From the NCBI GenBank assembly GCA_033085395.1, contig JANQBS010000271.1, forward strand, positions 1 through 51,413: a DNA stretch of 51,413 bases. Reading direction: 5' to 3'. The DNA is from Xanthoparmelia taractica. Its lineage: Eukaryota > Ascomycota > Lecanoromycetes > Lecanorales > Parmeliaceae. Made by a program: the position numbers and the translations under genes. Numbering within the stretch: position 1 is the first letter of the stretch; each line of letters opens with the position of its first letter. Shown one piece after another: positions 1-10,785 of the stretch. A model generated the notes under the pieces. It was not told the DNA's origin, searched no databases, and worked only from the letters and a program-made list of their open reading frames with translations.

Positions 1-1418
1 TTGCGTATGGCTGAAATTTGTCTATGGCTGGGTAGCACTCAGCCGAGGAACGAGGCTGAGTGTGGGGCACGATTACCTTACCTACGCGAAGACACAACCA
101 CCAAGCCGCGATTAAACCAGACATCTTCCCAGAGCTTAGCAGACGAGATGGACATGGCCATCCATTATCAAGAAAAGAACTACCTTTCTCTCAACCACAA
201 CCCTAATCAAACCAACAGCACTTAATCCTTAACCCTTAACAGAGCTCCATCCACCCTCTCGATATTCCCCAACAAACAGCAAGCAAGCTACTCTAATTAA
301 CCCCCTCCAAGACCCATTACCTTATTTTATTCCAGGCTTAGTTCTAAAGGATGCAAAGAGTGTCTGACTTTAAAAAAGGTGTTGCGCTGTCTGTCCATTG
401 AGAGAGATCCAAGTTTGCTCACTCATAAAGATACATCAAGGATTATCGATGATCAGTTGTGATTGCCAGTTCACCAAGGGATATGCAAAGTCTCCATGTA
501 TGTATATACTGGACCATACGAGGATTGTAGGATAGGAGAAAGGGCGCCTCATCAAATGCAGCAACTTTCTCTTTTTTTTTTTCAGTTTACGTCGAGGGAA
601 CGGTGGCACGTCGTTGGTCATCACTTTGATTTCCGAGGTTTCGTCGGTTGCTCTGTGACCAGAACACTGCTTTTCATGATATCGAAGTAAACATCGAATC
701 GTATTGGGGAAAGTTTGGTGAATACAGTAGCATACAGATGCACATCACCACTTCAAGAGCACGAAGCGTTCAGCAAAGGCTTGAAGCCGAATTACCAATC
801 GTCATATCTAAGGCATACAAGGCAAAATATGTCCGCAGAGTGTCTTCCTCCACCCTGCTTCTTACCGATAGATACCACGCCGCTTCCGGCTTTAGATTCG
901 TTCCTCCCTGATATCATCTCCTCCCGCCTGAGCTCCTTACCAATACCACGCCGCCTTCGCTTTTTCAAATCCTGCTTCATCACCACTCGTGTTGCGGGAG
1001 ACCACCGCAACAGGGTATCAAAAAGGCCACGCAAGGACTTGCAGTTGAATATGCCCGCATGCAGAAATATACATAAGAGTAAATGTCAATAAATAGGTAC
1101 CGTATGGTGGTATGTGGGGGGAAAGCTGTCATAAAGCCGTCATAGATCTGCGCCACCGCCCTCCGTCACTTACAGCTGTTGTCGATCTTGTTCTTCGAAC
1201 AAGGTACGCTGTCGAGGCCGTCGGAGATGCTACGTCGAAGGAAATGCAGATGGTGGAAGAAATGTTGTTGGTCATCATCCAAATTCGTGAATCCAGAAGT
1301 CATATCTCGTCATTGTGGCCGCGCCCAGAAGTTCTCCGACATACGGACAGACTTCTCCTCCTCGAGAGGCGGTATGATCAGCGTTGCAGGAAGTGTAATG
1401 TCGCTACCAGATCGCTCA
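1..1418. other. Intergenic region, no gene recognised
   Basis: Only short overlapping open frames occur here and none resembles a known family or shows a convincing start and splice pattern. The stretch lies downstream of the 3' end of the Ste5/Far1-like gene. A T-run sits at 572-582. Short AT-rich and C-rich patches near 200-300 hold isolated telomere-like words but no array. Confidence 0.5.
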
Positions 1419-4400
1419 TCACGTCTCCTCCATCAGGGCCTCGTCTCCCGCATCTCTCCACTCCCTCGAATGTTTGGTCAACCTCTTCACGCCGGCTATC
1501 CGTCCAGCCCATAGGCTCTCAGACGGTGTCCGGAACGTGTATCCTCTTTGAGAAGCAATGACACCAATAGCCTGCAAGACAGCTTTGCGCGAGTCCCGAC
1601 CAAAGACAGCTGGGTGATTGATCCATTCGAGTGATGCTTCTAATTCCGTATCCAGCGCATTCAAAGTGATGGCATCGATGGCGGAGGCATGACCACCCAT
1701 GCCATTCTCGTCCGAGGCGGGTGAGGCTTGGCGTTCAGGTGTTTTCACAGCGTCACCTTGCACGCTGGGAGGTGCACTTGGAGGTTTGGCGTTTCCGCCT
1801 TGAGGAATGGGTGGAAGACCTCCTTTGCCGAGCCCTTTCATGATTGTTCGTGTCTCCTTCAAAAGATGATGAGCACGGTCATGCTGTCCTCGGGTGACCA
1901 GGGTCAATGCTCTGCTGAGCATGTCCGAGGTCAACAATTCCATACGGCGCTGCACGATACTAGGATGAGGTGGTATTGGCGGTGTTGCAGGCCTACCGTT
2001 GGCCTTCGCCCTAGGATTCGCAGGTAACATTGTAATGGCAAGTAAAGACGGCCGTGCCGGATGCGTCAGAGTACCATCGCGCAGGATATCTCCATACGTC
2101 AAGTCAGCTTGGATGAGAGGGACCTCCTCCACACTCAGGGTCCTCTGCTCATCACTGTCAAAAGGCCCGCCTAGTGCTTCAAGGCCAGACACGATACTCT
2201 CCCATGGATCCTGTGGTAGGTGCTCTTGGGAGGAGTTGTCTGGCGCGATGACTAATTGAACGAGTATATCTATTGTGGCATTGTCAGAAAGCCATGTCGC
2301 AACAGCAGGGAGTGCAACCCGATCAGAGTCTTACCTCTCTTGTCCCCAAATCTCAAATCTCCTAGTGCAGCTTCAGCGTCCTTTCCAGTGGCGCGCTTGG
2401 TGATCTGTAGGGCACCCGAAATTTTGACGAACTTTGCGGGGGAACCCTCGGGTAAGCGCAGCTTTAGTTTGACATTTTGATGAGAGGTTGTCTGCAGCGC
2501 TCCCAAGCATCCGGCGACGCACTCCCGGAGCATCATCCAATCTTTGACGTAGGTGTATGATGCTTTGGTACGCGTAGATAACTCTATCATTGTATCCGGT
2601 TTGTGCGTCAAGCCGAGACCAAAAGAGTGGATAGCAACCCTGACACGACGTTAGCACCCTCATGTTGGACAAATTTCCCGCATGGAATACATCCGAGCGC
2701 ATGAGGGGTAAGGTAGAGAATAAACTTACTTTGCAGCCTCTGCTCTTGATACGACAAAATCCACGCTCTCCGCATCGGACGTGGACGAGTCGCTGATAAG
2801 TAAAATTGTTGCAATGGGGTTGTTGGCTTTGCGTTGCATCAGTAGGTCCATCGCGACATTCGCGCCCTCAACAACGTCTGCTCGTAAACTCTTTTGCCCC
2901 ACAGGTCGGATCGAGTTGAGTATTTTGGTCCAGCCACCCCATGCCTTTGTGGTCATACCCACAAGCGGTACACCGCCTCCGCTTGAGCCGAATGTAACCA
3001 ACCCCATTCGATCCCTTTCACCAAGATTTTGCACAAGGAACTTGAGCGCATCGCGTAGCAGTGTAATTTTGAGCCCCTGCATAGATGACGAGACGGGGAT
3101 GACCACAACGATGTCGAGAGGCACGTGTATAGACGATGGCATGCGCGTTTCCTGGACTGGTCTGCCCATGCCTGATGTAGTGTATTCTGTTGGTGCGGTG
3201 TTAACCGACTTTGGCCCACCGTATGAGGAGTTCACTGACGACGCACGCTTGGTCTTCATCGTCCTATAATCCTCGTCGTCTGTGCCCGAGTTTTCCGGCT
3301 CGTATTCGTTGCTTTGCCTGGGCTGATCGATGTTCAGATCGAGGAGCGAGCGTTTCCACTGTTCGACTTGAGTCCGAGTCTGGAATTGGAGGTGGAACTG
3401 CTGTAGATCTTGGACTGAAAGACTGAGGGTTAGGACTGGCTCGTTGGGGCTCGACTCCACATGCTTCAGGTGCTTCTTGATGAGAATCGATCCCTTGAGG
3501 GTACATCTTGTGAGCTTGCGTGTGGAGTTGCCTTCTGCGAACTGTGGTGGTGCCCCTTTTTTCTCTTTGACGCAAATAAGCATTTCAGCAAATAGAAAGC
3601 ATTCGAGCTCTTGCCACGACTGTCGGTCCTTGCCAACCCGTACTGTGCCGTAGAGACGTAGCCTTCCGAACCTGCGAGATGTTAGATACGTATTGCAAGG
3701 AGCTGACGAGTAGCTGCATGCCTTGAGAAGTCCAGCCCATGCCAATTGTCTACGCGAACACGAAGATCTTCGGTTATCTCCTCAAGAACCTCGGGAGTAT
3801 CGAATGCCCAGTCCGCTTGTTGGCTCTTGGCGGGGGATTGAGGCCGATTACTGGAGGTAGTGCTGTCTTGTTGCATAGGGGGGAGAACAGGTGCACCGCG
3901 AAGATCCGCTGGATCTGGCCTCCATTTGCCTTCAGGAACTTCGATGGTGACCAAGCATGTCAGGCTCTGTTGCTGCCTCGACCGGGTCAAGGTAGGATAC
4001 TCGCTCCTAATTGTCACTGTAGGCGCAGGTATGGGGTTCTTGGTAATGCTTGCTCGGGGGCTGCTGAGTGCCGTTTCCATAGAATGGACGTCGTAATCGT
4101 GCCTCCTGCCGGTGTTGTTATTGTTGTTATGAGTATCCAGATAATCGCCAGAGGAGTGGACGCCTCCGGTGTTGGCACTCTCATTCCTGTTATGCTGTGG
4201 CACCCGAGGCTGGCTCCCGTATCGTTCAATTCTCTCCCTTTGAATGTCCCGGTTCTGTCGTTCCTTTTCCCGCTCCATCTGTCGTGGATCTTGCGGCTGT
4301 GAGCTTTCACGCTGAGCATTGCGATGGTTGGATCCGCGGCTGCTTGGTCTCTCCTGTCCTGTCTGAGGGTCCCAGGGTACTGGAGTGAGGAGCCGCGAGC

Positions 4401-5429
4401 TGCTGGCATTTCCGCTACCATTGCGTTGATGGTTGTCCCGCGCTTCATTATTTTGTGACACCGAGCGAACGATACTGCTAAGTTTCTCTGTGAATGTGTT
4501 AGCCGAGGCGGAGGCTATGATTCGTCGGTGGTGGCATTACCCAAGTCCAGCACATTCCCGCCTCTGCTAGTGTCCAGGCCGAGCGGTGCGTTGCAGGTCG
4601 GGCAGTACTGTGATTCAAACTCCTTGATATACTCGTAGAAGCAAGCTTCATGAGAAACATGTCCGCAAGAGAATTGCAATATCCTTTCCCCTCGAAGCGT
4701 GTGTTCCAAAGGCTCCTCGCAGACTGCGCATTCGCTTCCGATGAAGGTTCTCTCTCGCCTCGTTCGTGATCTCTCAATTTCCAGCATGCCCGCCATGGGG
4801 CGACCCGATCGCCAGTTGAATGAGGTTGCGGTACCGTTACTGTAAGCGGGATTTGGCTCGCGAGCAGTCTGTTGAGCAGCGATGCGGTTGAGGAGGGTTT
4901 TTCTGTTTTTGGGCTTCTTCGGTTCAGGTGGATGATAGACGGGTGGATGCGGACGACCTGATGGGGAATGAGTGGAGACGGCGGATTGCTGGCGATTATA
5001 TTGCGGCCGTGCGGGCTGGGCGTGATTATGCGAATGCGCGGGGGTGTAAGTTGGGCGGGTCACTGCTTGGAAAGTATTATCTAGAAGGCGCGGTGAGACA
5101 AGTCAGTTTTTGATGCAGAGATGCGTCACCAAACGGAGCAGGTTCCAGGACAAGTCAAGTCCAGTCTTAGACATGAATAATAGATATTGGGGCCATATGT
5201 ATTACATTATTGTCGTTGTTGTGTTTTTGGAGGGAGAAGAGAATGAATAATTGGGGGGGAGAGTTCAGAGTTGGTGCTTACTTCTTCGATTCGCAGGTCT
5301 CTGACCGTCTTTCCTCGGTAGCAAACCAAGCTCCGAGAGGTTGACTACCTTTTGTTTTGCCGAAAAGACAGAACTACCTTTGCGAAGGAACTGTGGTCGC
5401 TGGGATTGCGAATGAGAATCGGAAGACAT
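1419..5429 (-). CDS. Ste5/Far1-type scaffold protein (RING-H2, PH, vWA), six exons
   Basis: Exons, 5' to 3': 5429-5282, 5062-4541, 4487-3722, 3671-2730, 2639-2335, 2251-1419. All phases close to give 1171 residues. The start is the ATG at 5429; a GTG at 5063 lies just after a CAG acceptor, and joining exon 1 to it creates an ATG codon in mid-protein. A RING-H2 finger lies at about residues 161-205 (CAVC, CGHVSHEAC, CPTC). A PH-like domain is at about 480-590 (FGRLRLYG to the final EQWKRSLLDL helix). A vWA-like domain runs from about 660 to 840 (VPLDIVVVIPVSSSMQGLK). Disordered Q/N/R/S-rich linkers separate them. This domain order is that of yeast Ste5 and Far1, scaffolds of the pheromone MAP-kinase pathway. 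The role in this organism is inferred from architecture only. Intron 3 uses a GC donor. Confidence 0.8.
3672..3721 (-). other. GC-AG intron in the Ste5/Far1-like gene
   Basis: The only junction I found that keeps the frame and joins DFSR to FGRLRLYG uses donor AAG|GCATGC at 3721 and acceptor CTCGCAG at 3672. The intron is 50 bp and contains a CTAAC branch-point word. The GT at 3703 in this stretch gives the wrong phase with the same acceptor. Confidence 0.75.
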
Positions 5430-8400
5430 AAAGGAGTTGCAAAGCAAGGGGAGGTTTTTTGGGAACGGGTAATAATAATAGTTATAACCACAATCACCCC
5501 AGAGGGGATCCAAAAGGAAAGTAGTGATAATAATACTACTTTTTAATCAAGTGGTTTTTGCGTTGCAGCGCAAGAAAGGTGACAACTGCAGCAGGCAAAA
5601 CAGAAGGACGGTAATCTCATCTTACTTCCCCCATTATTGTAGAAGTAACTGTTTTGGGGTGGGCAAGCAGAGATGGCGTTGGAGCGTTTCGGGCAAGAGT
5701 CCCAAGGAATTAACACCCTGTTGAAGTAGCAGCCGGCCAGCAGCTACCGCACCTGTCCAACTAGCAGCTTCGGAACTACTGACTAGAGAATTTAGGACTA
5801 AGGCTACTTGTACATAAAAAGATGCTTTCTTTGACTGCACCTTTAAATCCCCGCCCCCCAATCCCTTTGAGTTCTGGAGTTATGCCTACAGGCTACCTTA
5901 AAGAATGCCTAGTTGGAAGTACCTACCAAGTACAAGGCTACAACAGTACAGTAGGGGACTTTTAGGGATGCAGGCCGCTACGGCCCACCCTACACCGCGC
6001 CATTTATCCTTTTGTGATAGGGTCAATTGCCTTGACCTCCTTTCAACTTTGGCAGCCCCTAGTATGGAAGAGTGCTAGTGCTTCAGGAAAGCCATGCGAC
6101 GCCAATGTCATGGCAGACGAAGTTTAATGAAGGGGGGCAGGGGAAGGCGAGGGGGAAAGTTGAGATTTTCGAGAAGGATGCTGTCAATAAGCCAATCGAT
6201 TGGATGATACATGTGACCTTCTCATTCTACCCTTAAATATATCCGCCAAACAGAGTGTGACGCTTGAAAGACTGACCCTTCCAACCGACCTTCCAGAACG
6301 GAGCACGGGAGTGAATTTGAAATCAGTGGCAGGCCTCTTTGGACATGCTCGAAGAACTATAATAATAATAATAATGTACAAGTAATAAAAGTGTACAAAG
6401 TCGGGCAATATAAATGATAATCATTGGATAATAATAATAACGATAATAATACTTCTACTTCTACTTCTACGGGGGATCTGTACTAATGATTCTAGCATCG
6501 CAATTACCGGGCCAGGAGGTTTTACGGCTCGGGAATATATTCTATATACTTTGCTTTAGTAGGGGATCTGGTGAGCCAATACCAGAAACCTGGTTCGCGA
6601 CGACACTCTACTTGTACACATCTTCTCCTGCTCCACAGCCTCCAATACTTCGTACACGACTTCTGCAAAGCCTCTTAAAAAGAGCTGCGAGACTCCGAAA
6701 CAGCTCAAACACCTTGCCTGGTAACCACAGCACAAGGGAGATAAATGATGCAAATGCAATGCGACAAGGGTGCGCCATGTGCGGCACATTTTCGCTACCA
6801 TGGCTGCCTCTTGCATCATCGCTTTGCCATGCCCAAGTTGATTGTGGTAACGATTCGATACCGGAACACTGGTTGGCATGTGGAGACTAAGTAGTCCGGC
6901 ACTTTCTCCGAATAGTCGACGACTGGATCCAATCATGCTCGACTGCCAGAATCCTTCTTCTCAACTATTGGATATCCCTCTTCCTCCGAAATAGAATGGA
7001 CGGTTCGGATCGCGATGCCATCTCGCTCAGAGAGCAAATCGGGTCTCTCAAAAGTCCTTGAGACTGTCTACATAAAGCTCGAGACGTTATCGTCTCGAAT
7101 CTCACTCAGTCATCAGACTGCTCTGCGCTGGCGGCTGACTCAGAAGCATGCGTCTACTTTCGCCCAGCGCGCAAATTCGGCGTCATCCGACAATCCGTAA
7201 CAGTAGAATCCTACGGGGGGCAGGCTTTGCCTGCAGGAGACTTCGACTCCATTGTGGGAACACGCGAAACCATTCGCTCCTGCATCATGGTCCTGCCGGG
7301 TGATGCAACTTAGAAGTAGACAGCGGCTACAGTTACGGAGAGTGTGCCGGAGAGATATACACTGGCTACTGATATGCTGCATACTAATCAGCAGCCACAC
7401 AAATCCCTTACTGGCCCTTCTGCTGCGGACCTACCCTGCATATTTTGCAACCAAATCCTGAGCTCATGCACGGCATCGGAGCTGAAGCCATGGAGGGCGA
7501 CAATTATTGAATCAGCACATTTACAGTGCTTACAATTGGGGCAGTGCGCTACAACTCGTCTGGAAAGAGAAACAGCATGCCAATAGAGAGGCGTATTGGA
7601 CATGAACATGGCGAATACTTGCCTCCTACGTACTCCAACGACTGGACCAGGCAAGGCAAGGAAGCTGACGGAACCGAAAACAGTAGTAAGCAACAACGCG
7701 CCATTTTTCGACAGTACGGAGTATTTTCGTAGTGATAAGCAGCTTGATCACCAACGCCCCATGGCCGTCGTCGTTCTCTTCGTCTCAACCATTAACCAAA
7801 GGATCAGCAGGTCACCAGTTTCAGGAACGCCACGTGCGTTGCGTGCTCTTGAAGCATAAATAAAAGGTGTCTTTTATGCGCTCAAACGTTGACTGGTTGT
7901 TCAAGTAGTAAGTCCGAAGATCTGCTGCTGATCAAGTGTAAAGTGTACCTACGCCCCAGACGATCTGCCAGTCTCCCGAGGCCACTGCGAAGAAGCTTTT
8001 CCCCACCTCGTCATAACAACACATTGCAAGTGTCATGACTCCTCCAGGCATGTGGTATTCACAGTTTGTCAAAGTTGATCATGAGAGAAGACGCAGCAGA
8101 AACACTTTTATCGACAACGAATATTCCTAGATCTCCAGAACTTGCGAGACGAGATATTCCCATCGACAGACCATCATTAAACATGTCTTCACGTTAACCT
8201 GCAAGGCTGAAGCCCCACCCGTCCAAATCCCCCTCCTTGGACCTGAGCACCCGAGACTCTGACAGATCCCAGTCATCAGTCACCAGTCACCACACCTCCT
8301 CCAGATTACCTTCTTCACATGTCTGTGCCCCATTGCTACCTACACGACTCTCCATCCTCTTCTTACCTCTTTCTAATGTCTTCGGTTTCCAACTCCCACC

Positions 8401-10016
8401 GTTTATTGACTGTCATCATCGACGATTCAGATTACGTTCCCAGCCAGCTGATTGCAGATTTGCAAAATCAAAGTAGAGCTTTACCTCGCATACAAAGGCC
8501 CTCCTTACTGAAAGCCACAGGGAGCTAATGTGCCTTTATCACGACGACAGTTGTCTTGAGACATGGCCAAACCCTGTCACAAATGTCCCTACGCCCATTG
8601 TTGGCTCAAACCGTTGCAGGTATCTCGCCGTCCGTGTGCCATCTACAAGATAGGAACTGTCGACACTTGTAAGAGGCAACATCTACGCTTGCCTTTGGAA
8701 ACACTAAAAACATCCACCGCTCTGCTCAAATGCTAGTTATAGATCCCTGGTAATGTAACTAGATTTCCATTATAGAATGCAGAAAATGACTATATAAAGT
8801 AACGTGTCGTCCCCGCCAACTGCCATTAAGAAAGACTCTTTTATTCTTCTCCGTGTAATCTTCAACGAAACATCCCACCAATTGTACGATCCGTCATGTA
8901 CGATTAATGTCTTCTCCAATTCCGTAGGCTACCAGCATATCTGCATCCATCAATGCTTTCCGACCTCATTCGCGCATACGGTCTCGCATGTTGTAGTGCC
9001 CGCTGTGAAGAAGTCTCGAATTCAATTACCGGGATATCAGATCAAGGGGCGTACGCCACTGCATCGTGCATAAGCCCAACCCTCACAGCCTAAGCCTCTG
9101 GTTGGTGACTGGTTATTTCAAAGGTGGCCACCCAGCTTACCTAAACGATATGCTCCCAATGCCTTCGTGGACCGCTGAGCTTAGATGTTCGTGGTGGAGA
9201 TGGACAGATGCCTCATGATTGTCAACATCCCTCCCTTTCTTTTGACCGGCGAATAGATGCCTCTTCGGCGTGCGTTGTTGCGATTACAGCTTCTGTTGCC
9301 AGCTGCGGCACCGACCTGGCGATGTCGATGAGAAAGATACGACCTGGATTGGGATATGCATGATGCTGAACGACCAATTTTCTGAGCTGGCTTCGGAAGC
9401 ACAGTTGGAGGAGCGCAAATGTATGTGTTGCATTGCCTGCTGGTCACCGCTTCCGAGTCTTCGAGCCTCAGCTGCCTTTCACATCGAGCATGCAACGACA
9501 CCTCACGGGCACGACCACTCCTCTGTGATACCATCAAGGGCGAGCCACGGCTTGAAAATTGCTCTTTCTGAATTTGCTGCCGGCCAAATCTAGCGCTTGC
9601 AGTTATTATGCGATTTTTCGGCTTCTCTCGAGATGGATGCTCATGATTTGGACGAATGTTAACGTGCTACACGCCAACTCCAAGTATCCTGGCTATGCGC
9701 GGAGAGGAAAGAACTGTACACTCCCAGTCTACCGGAGCGAGACAGGTATCTCGGCATGTAGGTCCATAGTCCTGCGCAAAAATTCCTCCCTGGATCCAAA
9801 GCTAGCGATCACGATCATGCTTCGGCAACGTATCAGGTCCACAGGCTTGTCCACAGGTTCATCCAGACGTTGGCTTCTACATACTCTCTGTTGGAATTGC
9901 TGCAGCACTGTGTTGTAGCTACCCCGCAGGAGTGTCAAATAGGGGTATAAGTAGTCTTCACACACTCATAGAAACAATCAATCCTTCATCCTCCTCTCAA
10001 TATTTCAACACTCTCA
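5430..10016. other. Long gene-poor region upstream of the scaffold gene
   Basis: No open frame here shows family similarity or a coherent exon series. The first part is the likely 5' leader and promoter of the Ste5/Far1-like gene. A pyrimidine-rich stretch at about 8265-8420 looks like a fungal transcript leader on the + strand, but is followed only by a short frame ending at 8528. Microsatellites lie at 6358-6470. Confidence 0.5.
6358..6470. repeat. Microsatellite cluster (AAT)n, (ATA)n, (CTTCTA)n
   Basis: An AAT run lies at about 6358-6375, an ATA/ATAATA run at about 6428-6450, and CTTCTA repeats at about 6451-6470, all readable directly in the sequence. Confidence 0.9.
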
Positions 10017-10226
10017 ATGCTCGTGCAGAAGAAAATCTACTCACTTCACTCTTGGCTGGGCAACCGGGTAAGCGAGCAAAGGCAGTCTCCTAAGCATCAG
10101 ATTCGCAAGGTATCCGTTCGAAAGTTGGCTACTACTCAATTCTCTAGAGACGATCGACCGGACTTGGGAAAAGACAGTGACATTCTTCAACATAGCGAGG
10201 ATGAGAATCAGAGCACTGAGGATTAA
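10017..10226 (+). CDS. Candidate small protein, 69 aa, unknown
   Basis: An ATG at 10017 opens a 69-residue charged frame beginning MLVQKKIYSLHSW and ending in an acidic tail. About 70 bp upstream is a TATA-like GGTATAAG, followed by a CT-rich leader ending in CAACACTCTCAATG, a typical filamentous-fungal start context. A GTAAGC after codon 17 could instead be a splice donor. There is no recognisable domain, and coding status rests on the promoter-like context only. Confidence 0.3.
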   Translation: MLVQKKIYSLHSWLGNRVSEQRQSPKHQIRKVSVRKLATTQFSRDDRPDLGKDSDILQHSEDENQSTED

Positions 10227-10785
10227 CTCAATAAGTTCATAGTATAGCAGTGGAGCATAGAGCGGGTCCGACCCACGCGGTTGCATTTTTCTATAGAAAT
10301 ATGACACGACATGGCCCACGAACAAGACAAGGGAAGCGATGAGACGAGTAAAAGGACTCCAAGTAACGTAAAACGTGAAAGCGCACTCGAAGATGAAGAT
10401 GAGATGTCAGTGGGTGTTGATCTGAAAATGGTTGAGAAAAAAAGAGATTCAGGGTGACTCAACCTGTCAAGTATAGACGCATGAATGTAACGTGATAGAT
10501 GACAAGGTGGAAATCGCCCAGAGTACACGCTTCACTTTAGCGTGTATTCGTTCTCCGGACGATTAAGAAAAGAACGGTAAGTAGCATATGCATACCACGC
10601 CGTCTATCCGACAGCTTTGCTCTTTGGAATAATGCTCATCACGCAACCCATGTTTTCTCACACGCTACCCGTCCATGAGCTCTATGTTGTGATTTAAATT
10701 CGACCTTGCCATCCAAAGGAACTGGCCGTGGAATCCAAGCCTGTCATAATCGAAACCAGCGTCATTCACCAGCGGTATTCCCTCC
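10227..10785. other. Intergenic region, nothing recognised
   Basis: The stretch lies between the small candidate ORF and the 3' end of the F-box/WD40 gene. I see no RNA gene, repeat or convincing coding frame. Confidence 0.5.

Noticed and set aside
200..245. Telomere-like words (AACCCTAA, TTAACCCTTAAC)
   Set aside because: They are single, imperfect copies with no tandem array, and conserved genes follow immediately.
4515..5063. GTG at 5063 as the start of the RING protein
   Set aside because: It lies directly behind a CAG acceptor. Joining the upstream exon 5429-5282 keeps phase and supplies a normal ATG start.
8319..8528. Short + strand frame after a pyrimidine-rich leader
   Set aside because: Only about 50-70 codons, no domain and no splice continuation; insufficient to call a gene, though the leader is noted.
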